From Hyphodiscus hymeniophilus (Eukaryota > Ascomycota > Leotiomycetes > Helotiales > Hyphodiscaceae): a DNA stretch of 64,000 bases. The position numbers and the translations under genes are program-made. Positions 1 through 11,893 of the stretch are shown in pieces. How positions within the stretch are numbered: position 1 is the first letter of the stretch; the number at the start of each line of letters is the position of its first letter. A model generated the notes under the pieces. The model was given only the letters and a program-made list of their open reading frames with translations. It was not told the origin of the DNA and did no database searches. The stretch is taken from assembly GCA_016508695.1 (NCBI GenBank), contig VNKQ01000005.1, positions 434,001 through 498,000 on the forward strand, written 5' to 3'.

Positions 1-846
1 CTCATGTGAAATGATTACGGTCATGTACTGTACCCCCAAACAGCCCGCCCCTTTTCAGAAGCGAGGCCCCTAATGCCACATTCTACTGAATAATCATGAA
101 GACCAACGAAAAACCTCTAAAAATAGGATAATCCAGAGGTCGAAATGTCAACTAGGACATCGATAGTCCAACCGCAATAGCCCAAAATATCGTGCCTACT
201 AGGACTACTGATCAATCCAGCGGGTGAAGGTACGGACGTATATCGACGGAATTTCCCTGCGGATCACGAGATCCAGCCCACCCCTCATTTAAAGCCGCTC
301 CTGAGAGCCTCCGAGAAAGATCGATCTTAAAATCGATTCATAATCCAATCAGCGGCCCCAAAATCCCACATGGCCCAGTAGCATTGGGGTCCGATCTGAC
401 ATCGGCATCCTTCAATGGAAGCCGACCCCCACCGGAGCCGTCTGACTGGGGTCCTCGCACGTGAGTAAATCCGAAAGGAACATCGAGAGAAACATATATT
501 AGACATCTCTCCTCTATGAACGATAATTAATCTAGTCAGTCCTCGGGATTCACTATCATCTCTCTATACCATTGCGTAAGTAAGCCTCACTGCTCTGAGT
601 CTAATTGTGTACAGATCTTGTCATTTCAATCCACTTGTAACATAGCTTCCAGCCCAATTGACACCCTTGCTTGTCTGAATGCTGATATCGGACAGCAAAC
701 AAATATTCTCTACCATTATAGCGATCCCTCCAGCCCTTCTGCTCATTCTTTTCGCAGACACTCATTTATCAGCAGAACCGAATATCCCAAACCTTTAGTA
801 CCTCCTATTACTTTCGCTTAGAACCCACAAGGTCAGCTCCTCCAAT
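1..846. other. Gene-free left edge
   Basis: No gene is supported here. The stretch has ordinary base composition and short chance frames only. It probably carries the promoter and leader of the gene that starts at 847. A 67-codon open frame at 618-821 begins with TTG rather than ATG and ends before that gene, so I do not call it. Confidence 0.5.
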
Positions 847-1410
847 ATGGTGCTCATAACAACCGCAGTATACCTGTACAAGAAACATCACGACGAAGTT
901 AAAAAGAACGAAGATATCAAAGAACTAGCGCACGATGGAAATTTCACCCTTCCGGGGAAAGTCCCCTCTATCCCCTCAAACGCAGAAGCAGGAACGCACT
1001 GGCGCATGGGCGTCGACCCTGCGGCCAAGGGCGCAGTGCACCATGATTCGGACATGCAGTTTATCTCCGAGTCGAGGAGTTCCACGGATAGTTGCGAGAG
1101 TGCATCGACGGTGGATGGGCTTTGGGATGAGGTCGCGGAGATGGTGGATTGTCCGACGCCCAGACAGAGCGATTTTGAGGCTAGTGGAGGGGAGTGGGGG
1201 AGGCAGGGAAGTTTGAAGAGGGGAGCAGGCATGCATTCGGGGAGTCGGAGGGGATTGCAGAGGAGTGGGACGAAGATGAGTGTGATGAGCGCTGCGAGCA
1301 CTGATTCTTGGACCAGTAGGTACTCTTGTATGACTAACGGCAGGAGATATAGCGAGGATGATAGTGATCTTGGAGACGACGATGCAAGAAGTGTGAAGTT
1401 CTTTGCTTGA
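847..1410 (+). CDS. Hypothetical Ser-rich protein, 187 aa
   Basis: Unrecognised protein with an ATG start and a clean 188-codon frame. The N-terminus (residues 1-12) is short and hydrophobic and is followed directly by a basic patch (YKKHHDEVKK), as at the cytosolic edge of a membrane segment. The remainder is hydrophilic and low in complexity: an acidic/Ser-rich middle (SESRSSTDSCESASTVD), a Gly/Arg/Ser-rich basic part around residues 115-145 and a short acidic tail (SEDDSDLGDDD). This looks like the disordered cytosolic tail of a small membrane protein, so an upstream exon carrying the rest of a membrane segment could be missing, but I could not find one with convincing splice sites. Antisense frames over the same DNA are less protein-like. 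Function unknown. Confidence 0.5.
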   Translation: MVLITTAVYLYKKHHDEVKKNEDIKELAHDGNFTLPGKVPSIPSNAEAGTHWRMGVDPAAKGAVHHDSDMQFISESRSSTDSCESASTVDGLWDEVAEMVDCPTPRQSDFEASGGEWGRQGSLKRGAGMHSGSRRGLQRSGTKMSVMSAASTDSWTSRYSCMTNGRRYSEDDSDLGDDDARSVKFFA

Positions 1411-3805
1411 GCAGGGTAAGTAAGAGCTTGGTTTTTGTTTGTGCAATCTGGCTAATGATCATAGTTTAAAGACCGAATATGGATGAAGTAGTGACTCGTG
1501 AGAGGTAAGTATCTTCTTTCAGCTGCTAGATCTAACTAACAAGTTTGGAGGACGCAAATAGCAATAGTCTGGCAATATTGAGGGGATATGGATGGGATTC
1601 TGTAAGAGCCGAGTTTTGTACGATGTATATTATAACGATTTCATGCCACGCATAATGAAATATGAACATGCGAGAGCATGAGTTTGGAAGGATGATACAA
1701 CTTTTTTTTTTTACACAAAATGTGTTACTTCATCGTTCAATAATGATCCAGACCTTGAGACCGACCGTGAAATCGAGTATGAACGTCACATAGCTCTGGT
1801 TGCGCAAGATAACCCATCTTTGGAGGACGTACTTAAGGAGTCGATCCACCGTATCTATCTAAGAGCCTCGACCTCGACTCTGCGTCCAGTCTCAACTTGA
1901 TACGGTCGGTGGCTTGGATTAGAAGACTCAAATGGCGTCGAAAGTCTCCTGCAGGCTGCAGTTGTCTCACTTGAACGTCGAAGTTTCCGCAAGTGGTTTC
2001 ATTCCAGGTAATATTAGTTGGAATGCTAGCCCTTCTCCTCTCAAGAGGTAAAATCACTCTCGAATGCATACTTCCGGCCCTGTGCTGTGCGCTTGCGCAA
2101 TTATTGAACTGGACTCCATGGCGGCGGCGCTTGCTTAGTCCAGTGATCGTTTTATAGCTATCTTAAAAGATGCAATCCTCTTCTGGTTTGTTCATGACCT
2201 ATCACCACTCGACCGATCTCAAGCTCCTTCCGTGCTTGCCTTCTCTGTTCTTCCAACTTTAGGTAACTCGGACCCGCTTTCAGTTCTACTGCCTTTCCTG
2301 CTGGACTCTCTCCTCCTGCATTTCTTCTTGTACACGTATTGGTAATATGTAGGTGGATCATTTGAAATTCCTCTGCTTCTCTCTGGTGTACGCGCTTGTC
2401 GAGGGTTGTCTTGCACCGCTTCGAAGTGAACCCGAGAATTCGCCGCGCACATCTTGGCGATATTGTACTCGCCAGGCCATTCAAGCTTTGAGTACCGGTG
2501 TCGATGCGAAGGTTGAGGAGTCGGTAGTCTGCCAGTCAATGATGGTTCCGGAAAGTGTGGTCGGAAGCACAGATTTGTAGTCGCAAAGTCTTCTTGCTTT
2601 TCGGGCTGACCTATGGATTCTATAATCAGTCAGCCACTGCCAGAACCCATCATGTTATTTCAACTAACCTGTGAAGCTATCTCCCTCCATCGTCTGGCTT
2701 CTGTCTTCTTCAAAAAATGCCAAGCCTGCTGGCACTTCCTCACTGCGCGCCATCAGAGCCATTCTTATCTGTTACGCGATGATTGTGAAGAGTGCCGTTT
2801 TAAATCGAGATGACGATCTTGATCGCGCTGCCCAAGCTGCAAAGGGCTTCACAAGTTCGCGTCCGTTCGGGCAACATGATTTGCGACTCGTCTACGAGTA
2901 CCGATTCGGCTGTTCTTCGGCTTTCAGGTCCCAGACAGCATTTCCTCCCGCAATCCGGAACGAAGGACATTCATGGCATATTTTTATCCCATGCTCTCCA
3001 CAGGTGTGGCTCCGCAAACTGCCAGTACTGTTACAAGCTGTGAGAGTATTGGCTGCTTTGCTTGGTAATGTCTGGATACACCAATGCGAGCTTTACCAGG
3101 TTCACTCAAATAAGGACAAGCCGCTGGACCCAAGGGGGAAGTCCCCTGCGTTGATTGCTTTTGGAACAACGTTCTAACGCTTTATGGAGCATTTCTTGGA
3201 GATTTACTTATCAGAAGCCTTTTAAAGTTCCTTCGCAATCTCCAGTTGACATTAATGGACAAGTTTCAAGGTATATCATCATTTTGAATCTAAACAGTAC
3301 TGTCGGTAATTGTACAGTACCCCAAGCATACACCCTGGCCTCCCACCCTAGAGGGTCGGGCCGTTTTCTTCTGCCTCCTTTACAGATCTGTCTGACAACA
3401 TCGCTGTCAATGAGCCATGAGCTTAAGTATGCCACGATGGGTCCCGCGCGGCATTCAATCTGATCTTACGAATGGTGTGGCTATTGTGACATCGACAACC
3501 AATCATCACCGTTCTAATCCGGCAGTTGGAGGTGTCAGATGCATTTCTTAAGCCGTCATGCACGTAATGGGCAGCTGAGAGAGTATAAATATACCTGAGC
3601 AGGTTGAAGTGCCGAAGATTTTGATGAGTATCTGCACTTTGACAATGTAGTACCCCGGATCTGGTACGGTTGCTGCAGGGCAGATCTCGTGCGTTGACCA
3701 TGGAGGATATCTAGGTGCTGTGCCTCCCAGCTGTAATATTGCGTTCTTGATTTGCAATTGCTTAGACAGCCATGAGAAAGCCCTAAGAACTGCTGCTTCC
3801 TCGAT
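1411..3805. other. Intergenic, 2.4 kb, no supported gene
   Basis: Several overlapping frames of 60-170 codons occur on both strands between 1.8 and 3.7 kb, but none shows a recognisable domain and most start at non-ATG codons. The poly-T run near 1702 and degenerate-looking coding stretches are compatible with decayed DNA. I see nothing I can name except the possible TATA element listed separately. Confidence 0.4.
3584..3593 (+). promoter_or_regulatory. Possible TATA box upstream of the single-TM protein gene
   Basis: The sequence TATAAATATA lies about 215 bp upstream of the ATG at 3806. It is a good TATA match in the right orientation, but no transcription start can be seen, so its use is inferred. 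Confidence 0.3.
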
Positions 3806-4961
3806 ATGTATTGTTCAGTTTCGGTCTTTGTTGCTGTGCTTTTCGTTGGGAAAGCGACGGCCAATGAGGTTCCATCGACACAATGTTTCATCAAATATGA
3901 TAATGCGACGGAGGGGGATACTTGGATGCCGTGTGGGGTAGTATCTAATTCAGTACGTCCATTCCAGGACATACAGCGGCGTCCAGTATTGACATCGATG
4001 AAAGACCTACCTGAGTTGTTGTGGAGAAGGTGATGAATGTCTTCAAGACGGCCTCTGCTCAACCATAGAAAAAAGCGGAAGTCTAGCAGCAGGATGTAGG
4101 CAAACTCTCCATCACCTAACCACCCAAGCCCAAAACTAACAGTGGCCCGTAGATTATGTAGGAGGATGTACAGATCCCAACCTCGCAGACTCTACCTGCA
4201 ACCCAGCATGCAGCGACCTAAACCAAAGCGCTATCATCTACAGCCCGATGTCGAGCAGATGGCAATGCTGCGGTGAACCAAACAATCAAGCAAATTGCTC
4301 AAATCCCACCAACGAAAGCTTCTCCGCACCAGCACCCGCTGCTCTCTCAGCGACATACATTATAGGCGCGACTGTCACCAGCGCGACTACTACCGGCACG
4401 GCATCAACAAGCAGCGCTTCGTCAAGTTCATCGAATCTCTCAGGCGGAGCGAAAGCTGGGATTGCGATAGGATCCATCATTGCAGTCTTGTTGAGCTTGG
4501 GAGCGATCACGTTGATGTTACTGTGGCGGAGACGCCGACGTCGAAATGCTTTCCCGGAAGCAAAGAGCGCGGAGGAAGAGATTGAGATGCGGCCAGAATA
4601 TCCTCCATATTCATCCCATGGTAGCCGGCCTACATCTACGACTGGCGTACTGCCGAGATCTACACGGCCGAGTGATACATCACCGACGCTAGACGAGTCT
4701 CCGACGCATACTGTTCGGACTATAGAGACCGATACGACGTCAATATGGGGGTTAAAAAGCCTCGCTGAGGCTCCGGAGGCGAGCGGTTACCTTCTTGGGG
4801 AGTCGAGGGAGATATACTCAGAGCTGGGAGGGGGGAAAAGTGAGAACACCGAGTTGCTGGGAGGTCAGGCCACGGAGGTAGAACTTTCCCAGTCTGGTAT
4901 TTTGGTTGAGATGACGGAGTGGGCTCATGGGATGCTGTTAATGAACGACTTGAGAGCTTGA
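3806..4961 (+). CDS. Secreted/single-TM Cys-rich surface protein
   Basis: Three exons: 3806-3952, 4005-4095 and 4153-4961, giving 348 aa. Intron 2 has a textbook branch point (ACTAAC) before its acceptor. The N-terminus is a signal peptide (residues 1 to about 19, ending ATA-NE). Next comes a Cys-rich ectodomain of a type common in Pezizomycotina, with SCCGEGDECLQDGLC, then YYVGGCTDP and a further WQCCG. A Ser/Thr/Ala-rich stalk follows, then one membrane helix (AGIAIGSIIAVLLSLGAITL) with a strongly basic stop-transfer (WRRRRRRN), then a cytosolic tail of about 150 residues rich in acidic residues, Pro, Ser and Thr. The architecture resembles fungal wall-stress sensors of the Mid2/Wsc kind but it lacks a WSC domain, so a sensing role is only a guess. 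The ATG was chosen because it supplies the signal peptide and joins the Cys-rich exons in frame. Confidence 0.75.
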
Positions 4962-5210
4962 TTTGATATCCAGATATAGAGGTCTACAGGTATAGAGGTA
5001 TAGAGGTAGTTTATCTATTTAAAAACGTCAATTTATTGTTGAAGTCTGGAAATGGTGGGAAAGCATCGATGGAGGTGAACGCTTGCTGGTAAATGAATCG
5101 GGATTTTACTTGCAGTCACGGAGAAAATCCATTCAGTCCTGGCGGGAATGGCCTTGAAAATCGACTTTTGTTTTTTACATAGCTTTACATGTTATCCACA
5201 GTACCATTCT

Positions 5211-6798
5211 TCATGACCGTTTCCCATGAATGCCCACATCCACACTTCCAATCGCCCATACGGCTGCAAATAGTGAAATAAATCCTATGAATATCACCAG
5301 CGGCTTTCGGAAACCGGCTGTGAATGGATAGTCGTACGTCACAATCAATGCGCGGTCTCGGAGATCGTCGACAACATTAATGGCCTTGAGGGTAAGAGCT
5401 GTTCGGCCAATGGTATCCATAAACGTCATGTGGAAAGAGATCTCGTCGGAGACCAGAGGTACAGTGGTGACATATTTGACATTTCTGGAGTAATGTTAGC
5501 ATGCCATAAGGGATCTGCGGACTGAATCGACATACTCTGCTCCCTCAGGGAGGATAACACGAAGCTCAATATGCTCATACTCCATTCCTTCCGGCTGCTT
5601 GGGACCTTCCAAGAAGGGCACATTCAGCACGTAGGTCTCGCCAGAGCTCAATTTCCGTAGGTATTTCTTCAAGTCCGCATCCCATCCAACACGAAATGGG
5701 TAATTCCATCCTCCAAAGACAGGGTATCTCGGCTTGATTTCAAGATTGGCCTCTCTTCTGTTGCTTCTAAATCTGGAAGTCGAAACATTTCCAATGACAT
5801 CGGTGAAGTATGGCGTCAAGCTTCCAACCTTCAACGTAAACTTAAGCTCCTTAATGGCCGTGGTAGGAGGGTTGTAGTATTGCTGGGAAGCCCATTCGAC
5901 TCGCGAAAATTGCTTCGAGAGGTTTGCGGCACGGTTGTGCATGATGTATCGCTCTTCGAAAGCTACGTTTCCACCCCAATGGCTGACTTCAATATCTCTC
6001 TCCAATCGTGAGACATGGATGAGGGGCTTGGTAAATTCATAGCGGACCTTGACAGGCTCAACTGCGCCGGCCGGTAGCTCCCCAAATGCTCCATAAGTGA
6101 ACTTAGAGCCCGCCTTCTGCGGAGACTCTGGCTCGCCCTTTCCTCCTGGAATGATTGTGTGCTCGGGAATATTCGTAGTTGGGAACTTGACCTCAGTCTT
6201 CTGCTTCAATGTAACGTACGCTGAAGGGCAGTATGCTGAGAAGGTGTAGACCAAAAACTGGTTGTCGTTCTGCGCAATATTCGCAGGGAGAGGATGTAGA
6301 GCAGATAGGTAGGAGAATGAAATCCCAAGCGTTTGCTGTGTTTTCGGGGCAAGAGGGGTTGGCAGACGAACACGGTAGAACTGTGTATCACTGGACGGTC
6401 ATCAGTCGGATGTTAAGCAGGACAAATGGCAATTGATGCTACCTTTCTGTATCAAACTCCACGGCCTCCACTTCAAACAGGCCTCCTTCTGGGTCCTTCC
6501 TGTCCTTCACCTCTAAACCTCCAATTGTTGCCATCTGCTGTGATGTGAACGGGATGAAGTATTCATCCTGGGGCTTGCTGTCAATATTTTCGATTGCTAC
6601 GTTGATTGACTCCTTTGGATAGCCCTTTTCCAAGTTGATTATATGTACCAGATTCACATTTTTGAACACCTGTGGTGGCTTGAATGTCGAAGGGAGAATC
6701 AATCGGGATGTGAGAGGTTTCGTCAAGTTTCCCTTTTCTGAGCATAGAGCTGTTGAGGTAAAGGAGAGGACGGCGGCCGCAATCGCCAATGGCCTCAT
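5211..6798 (-). CDS. OST1: Oligosaccharyltransferase subunit 1 (ribophorin I)
   Basis: Three exons on the minus strand: 6798-6443, 6390-5536 and 5484-5211, giving 494 aa, close to the usual 470-500 aa of fungal Ost1. It belongs to the oligosaccharyltransferase complex of the ER membrane, which transfers the lipid-linked glycan to Asn-X-Ser/Thr of nascent proteins; ribophorin I is a non-catalytic lumenal subunit. A signal peptide (residues 1 to about 19) begins the protein. Ribophorin-family stretches follow, such as FYRVRLP, SHWGGNVAFEERY and RYPVFGGWNYPFRVGWDAD, then one C-terminal membrane helix at about residues 465-483 with a short cytosolic tail (GIHGKRS). The start at 6798 was preferred over an in-frame upstream start at 6891 because it places the signal peptide first. 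It is divergent from the hexokinase gene. Confidence 0.93.
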
Positions 6799-7587
6799 TT
6801 TGAAGAAGAAGAAGGCAGACCAGCCTGGAAATCGAGAAAGGTTCGGAAGGAAGAAAATCACAAGTTGACAATGTCGTCGCTGGCACGACACAACAAATAA
6901 TTCCCAAGAAGCATACGTAGCTCCAAGTGTCCCTTCGCACGGACCAGCCGAGTTTGAAGCGCGCGTCTGTATGGATTACGCGCGTCTTCTTTGGGTGTAT
7001 TGTGGTCTTCAATTCTAGTAATTCAGCCTCGGACTCCAGCATATGGCCTCAAACAATTTTTGCTCGAAAGTATGAACCCATAAGGTTCTGTTCACTGTAT
7101 CAATGTGCTTGCATAGTAGGATTCTAGAAATCCTGATTTAAGATATAATTACCCTCATGTAGTTGCTATATATTTCTTATAAATGTATGCTCTACATAAA
7201 GTTGTTTCAACTAGTCTCGCTACTTCACACACGATCCATTGAATAAAGCAATGGTCTCCCTTTGCTGATAAAAATTCCTGATACTGTATTACTGACCGCC
7301 TTGCTCCTATCGGCAGCAGTTCTCGCTGACTGGAACTGCACGTGATAGCTCACTAAGGCGGCTGCAGGGGCCCAAGAGGGCCCAAGGCAAGGTTCTTTGG
7401 TGGGATGCCCCACGCTGGGCCCGGCCTCTCATCACATTTGGATTTCCGAAATTTATAACTAACTACATCACCCTCCATTATTCTTCTTCATCACTACCCG
7501 CTTCTTCCCAAAATTCTACTCATCTTCGGATACCATTTTCTTGAATACTCTTACACAATACCAAGAATCGCTTAAAAGAGCTTCAAG
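6799..7587. promoter_or_regulatory. Divergent promoter region between OST1 and hexokinase
   Basis: A 789-bp stretch between two divergent starts. It holds a CACGTG E-box-like site at about 7338 and a GC-rich patch with two GGGCCCAAG-type repeats (about 7368-7386). A pyrimidine-rich leader immediately precedes the hexokinase ATG (about 7470-7560), typical of highly expressed fungal genes. No coding sequence is supported. Confidence 0.4.
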
Positions 7588-9888
7588 ATGGTTGGACTCG
7601 GCCCAAGACGCCCGCCGTCCCGCAAAGGTGAGCTCTCAAGTTCATTCACTCTCATTGACATTCACGTCTTCAAGCCGGATGAGCTTCTTTCAACCTTTCA
7701 ATTCACTATGGAGCCATGCTGTTCACCTACGAAAGGCTACGAAGCAGTCTTCTCGCCGTCTCGTCTTCTTATCGGCTTAAAACGAGCTCGCTTTGATTCT
7801 CGACGAGAACAAAACCATCAATCTTGACCACAACTCTACAACACAACCTACCTCAATCAAGATGTGGACTTATCCCACTGCAACTCGCTGTCCTGGAGAG
7901 AAGAGCTACACAGTTGAAGGTTAATCAGCGCTGGTCTTTCCTTCTTTCGTTTCCAGTGCTCTTTGGAATACTCTCTCTCATGCTGAGATGTCGAGCCATG
8001 CTTGGGTCTCAAGCAGTGGGTCTTTTGCAGGTTCTCTTGCTCTCCTCAGTTTCCCTGCCTGCCAACATCTATAGTGTTTTCAAACTTTTATCGTCATGAG
8101 ATCACAAAAAGCAAGCCTGGATCTCGTCTCACCGCTGTCACGTGCGGACGGCCTGTGTGTGAACTTTGTTCCTTATTTGTCAACTCTGATTTTGTTGTGT
8201 GGCAATTTGCGCTCTGATATTGGTCTATAAAGCTGTTCGACTGCTAATATGTGATTTTAGGCTCCATGGCCGATGTGCCAAAGGACCTCTTGCAGGAGAT
8301 CAAACGGCTTGAGGAGCTATTCACAGTCGACAAAGCAAAACTGAAGGCAATTACCAAGCACTTTATTTCCGAGCTGGACAAAGGTGCGCTATCCAACAGC
8401 CCCCATCGAAGGATCTCACTCACATCTTCTTAGGTTTGAGTGTCGAAGGTGGTAGCATTGTATGGCTCTTTTCATTCTTGACCGGTCAGTCGCTAATAAA
8501 TCATAGCCTATGAATCCAACATGGTGCATGGCGTTCCCAACCGGTGAAGAACAAGGAACGTTCCTTGCCTTGGATATGGGCGGAACCAACTTGCGTGTCT
8601 GTGAGATTATTCTTACTGATCAAAAGTCGGAGTTCGATATCATCCAATCAAAGTATCGAATGCCGGAGGAGTTGAAGACTGGTGAATCTGATGAGCTCTG
8701 GGAGTACATTGCCGACTGTCTTCAACAATTCATCGAATCTCATCACGCTGGTGAGAAGACTGCCAATTTTCATTTGGGATTCACATTCTCGTACCCAGCA
8801 ACTCAAGATTTTATCGATCACGGGGTTCTCCAGCGATGGACCAAAGGTTTTGATATTGATGGTGTTGAGGGTAAGAATGTTGTGCCCATGCTCGAGGCTG
8901 CTATTGCCAAAAGAGTAAGTTGCCATCCTACTGCTTGAATAGTGGTACTGATGCCAGATTAGGGTGTACCCATTAAACTCACCGCTTTGATCAACGATAC
9001 CACTGGTACCTTAATTGCCTCCGCTTACACCGATACTAAGATGAAAATTGGTTGTATATTTGGAACTGGATGCAATGCTGCGTACATGGAGAACTGCGGG
9101 TCAATTCCCAAGCTGGCACACATGAACCTACCCCCCGACACTCCAATGGCAATCAACTGCGAGTGGGGTGCCTTTGATAACGAGCACAAAGTTCTGCCGC
9201 GAACGCCCTACGATATTATCATTGACAAGGACTCTCCTCGTCCTGGGCAACAAGCTTTCGAGAAGATGATTGCTGGTCTTTACCTTGGCGAATTATTGCG
9301 ATTGGTTCTTGTGGATTTGCACGACAACAAAGAAGTCCACATTTTCGAGGGTCAAAATATTGACAAGCTCCGTAAAGCATACACCCTTGATTCATCCTTT
9401 CTCTCGCTCATTGAAGAGTAAGTACAAGCTTCACTATTTCCTCCGGCATGCTAACACACTCGAGGGATCCATTTGAGAACTTGTCGGAGACCGCAGATTT
9501 GTTTCAGAACAAGCTCAGCATCGCTCCTAACAAGTCTGAGCTAGAGTTAATCCGCCGTCTTGCTGAATTGATCGGTACCCGAGCAGCTCGTCTTTCTGCA
9601 TGTGGTGTTGCGGCTATTGCGAAGAAGAAGGACTACAAGACCTGCCACGTTGGAGCCGATGGTTCCGTTTTCAATAAATACCCTCACTTCAAGCAACGTG
9701 GCGCTGTGGCTCTTCGCGAGATCTTAGACTGGCCTGACAAGAAGAATCCCAAGGACGAAGATCCAATCGAGATTCTGGCGGCTGAAGATGGCTCTGGTGT
9801 TGGTGCTGCTCTCATTGCGGCTTTGACTTTGAAGCGTGTGAAGGAGGGTAATATGGCAGGTATCGGGCACCCAGAAAACTATAAGTAG
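7588..9888 (+). CDS. HXK1: Hexokinase
   Basis: Six exons: 7588-7627, 8261-8383, 8434-8459, 8507-8914, 8963-9417 and 9465-9888, giving 491 aa. The enzyme phosphorylates glucose and other hexoses with ATP at the entry of glycolysis, in the cytosol. The N-terminal MVGLGPRRPPSRKG peptide is encoded alone in exon 1, and a 633-nt first intron separates it from the catalytic part. Visible motifs are the phosphate-binding LDMGGTNLRV (residues 85-94), the hexokinase signature FTFSYPA, the catalytic aspartate in INDTTG (D211, the same number as in yeast Hxk) and GTGCNAAY. The length is that of single-domain fungal hexokinases (480-500 aa). Exon 3 is only 26 nt. Fungal hexokinases of this type can also act in glucose signalling, but nothing in the sequence tests that. 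Confidence 0.96.
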
Positions 9889-10083
9889 ATTTGGAGCTCT
9901 TGTTCACATGGTAGATGAGCTGGCCGTAAATTTGGGGTTAGACAGTTTCACGGAGATATGATGTTAGAGAAAAGGCTACGCATGTTGATGGATAGGCAGT
10001 CATGGGAATAGCAGGTCCTAGTCAACTCACGATTCGCATAACTTCAATTCCATGTCGGGGTATCATAACTTTTTCTATCCTTT

Positions 10084-11340
10084 CTAACCCATAAAACTGC
10101 AAATAGGTAACCGGTACTCGTCCAGAGTCCAATACCGCCTTCTAACCCCCTTCCATTCGCGCTCTCCCTCGCCACCTAATCCCTCAACGGGGACCATAGT
10201 CCACTCAACGTCCATGCCCGCATCGCAGAGATCCAATTCAGAAACTCTATAATAGACGTCATAACATACTCTCCTATCAGCACCCAAGCCATTGAAAAAT
10301 CCAAACTTGCCCTCCGGATCAAGTAGTCCTACCACATATTCGGTGAAGAACAGTTTCAACTGTGAATAATCCTCGCCAAAGGTATCGAAGTATATCGCAT
10401 CGAACACCTCGCCTTCCTCCAACATCTTCGAAACTACATTCTGCCATTTCCCTTTATGCACGATGTATTTCCCTCCTGTGGGAGCCGACTCTGCCCACGC
10501 CTTCCCAAAATCCGAATCTTCTTCCTCAAGTTTTGCGATAACCGCAGGATGAGCCTCGACGATATGATGTGAAAGCGGTCTTGTATCCCGGAACATATGA
10601 TCTACAATTCCCATCCCAAAGCCAATGTTCAGTATCCTTTTCCCCGCCTGGTTTCCAGGCAATAGCAGATCAACGGTTCGACGCATAATATCCGTTTCCC
10701 AAGCCATCATAACGCCATTCGCATCAGCATCCAGCAACTTGTCGTCCTGAAACGTAAGGTCCGACTTCAAATAATCCTTTGAATTGACATCTTTCTTTCC
10801 CCCAACCCCCTCAATACTTTCATCTGCATGTCCATTTTCGCCATTTGGTACTGTCTTCGACTCCAGCGCCTCCGCCCCATCAAGCTGTTCCTCAATCTCC
10901 TCATCCTCGGAGTCTTCATCTGCGAGAGGTTCATAACCCCCAAGAAGTCCCAGCAACATCTCTGCTCTAACACCCGCCTCGACACATAGCTCATACAGCT
11001 CTTTCCTCCCCAGCCTTGACGCCATACAGCCAGGCGTCTCATTATTCACGTCTAGATCATTCCAGATCGCGCCCGAGAGAAACAGTTCTTTCACGACTTC
11101 CTTGGCTTTTTCCATATCAATTTCCTCACCCTGCACCTGTTCCCCAACATCATCCGCAGATCCGCACGCAGCGATCGCAGCATGCAATGGCGTATACCCA
11201 GTCTCGGGGTCTTGGACGGAGGCATTCCCTGGTTGGCGGAGGAGGGGTTTCAGTGCTGCGAGATCATGGTTTGAGGAGAGGAGGAGGATTGTCTGCGTGT
11301 TGAGATCTACCTCTGGAGATGAGAGCTCGGGGTCTTCCAT
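10084..11340 (-). CDS. RMT2: Protein-arginine N-methyltransferase, RMT2 family
   Basis: Intronless, 418 aa, near the 412 aa of yeast Rmt2. In yeast this enzyme puts a methyl group on the delta nitrogen of an arginine in ribosomal protein L12 (Rpl12). The N-terminal part (about residues 20-130) reads as ankyrin-like repeats (YTPLHAAIAACG; NNETPGCMASRLGRKELYELC), as expected for the family. An acidic, low-complexity linker follows at about 140-190. The C-terminal half is an SAM-dependent methyltransferase fold with motif I ILNIGFGMGIVD (residues 236-247), VEAHP (261-265) and FDAIYFDTFGEDY. This makes the RMT2 call much better than a generic ankyrin protein. It is the first of eight consecutive minus-strand genes. 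Confidence 0.92.
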   Translation of the reverse strand: MEDPELSSPEVDLNTQTILLLSSNHDLAALKPLLRQPGNASVQDPETGYTPLHAAIAACGSADDVGEQVQGEEIDMEKAKEVVKELFLSGAIWNDLDVNNETPGCMASRLGRKELYELCVEAGVRAEMLLGLLGGYEPLADEDSEDEEIEEQLDGAEALESKTVPNGENGHADESIEGVGGKKDVNSKDYLKSDLTFQDDKLLDADANGVMMAWETDIMRRTVDLLLPGNQAGKRILNIGFGMGIVDHMFRDTRPLSHHIVEAHPAVIAKLEEEDSDFGKAWAESAPTGGKYIVHKGKWQNVVSKMLEEGEVFDAIYFDTFGEDYSQLKLFFTEYVVGLLDPEGKFGFFNGLGADRRVCYDVYYRVSELDLCDAGMDVEWTMVPVEGLGGEGEREWKGVRRRYWTLDEYRLPICSFMG

Positions 11341-11893
11341 GTTTGCACCAGTAGGACTCTGGACGGCACTGAGAATTGGAGGTTGTTAGTGGGATTTTTT
11401 TTGGATGAGGGGTTCCCCGATCGGGACGACGATGGCGGTGAGCTGCGGCAGACTTCGACTTCATATATTTGTCGACTTCTATCAGTTTTTCAATCGACCT
11501 ACCAAAGGAGCATTTCGTTGAAAGTGGTAATTAGGCACACTACATAGAGTTGTATAGCAATCCAATGTCAAAAAACGAAAACGGAAAAAGTGTCTGTAGC
11601 CATGGAAGCAGCGCAGATGCGCAAAGTGCCCTGCAGCTTGAATTCAAGTAGGTTCATTAAAGGCATACAACAAGGGAAACTATGGTATTTGAATAAGAAG
11701 GTTCCTATGTATCATTCTACCATCGCTTTTGAATCGGCCAGCATCTAGAGCTTGAAACATTTGATTGTTGGAAGCTCATTGGGTGTGATAGGTCTTGATG
11801 TTGATTACATAGGGTATGCCTTTGATATGTAACCATTTTAAGATGCCCCCACCCATCCTCCCAAGCTCCGTGCATGCTATGTGGTGCAATATT
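11341..11893. other. Intergenic between RMT2 and aminopeptidase
   Basis: 553 bp holding the RMT2 promoter and the 3' region of the aminopeptidase gene. No gene, repeat or clear motif stands out. Confidence 0.5.

Noticed and set aside
2158..3177. Cluster of frames on both strands
   Set aside because: Several start at non-ATG codons and none has a domain; overlapping frames on both strands are typical of chance in non-coding DNA.
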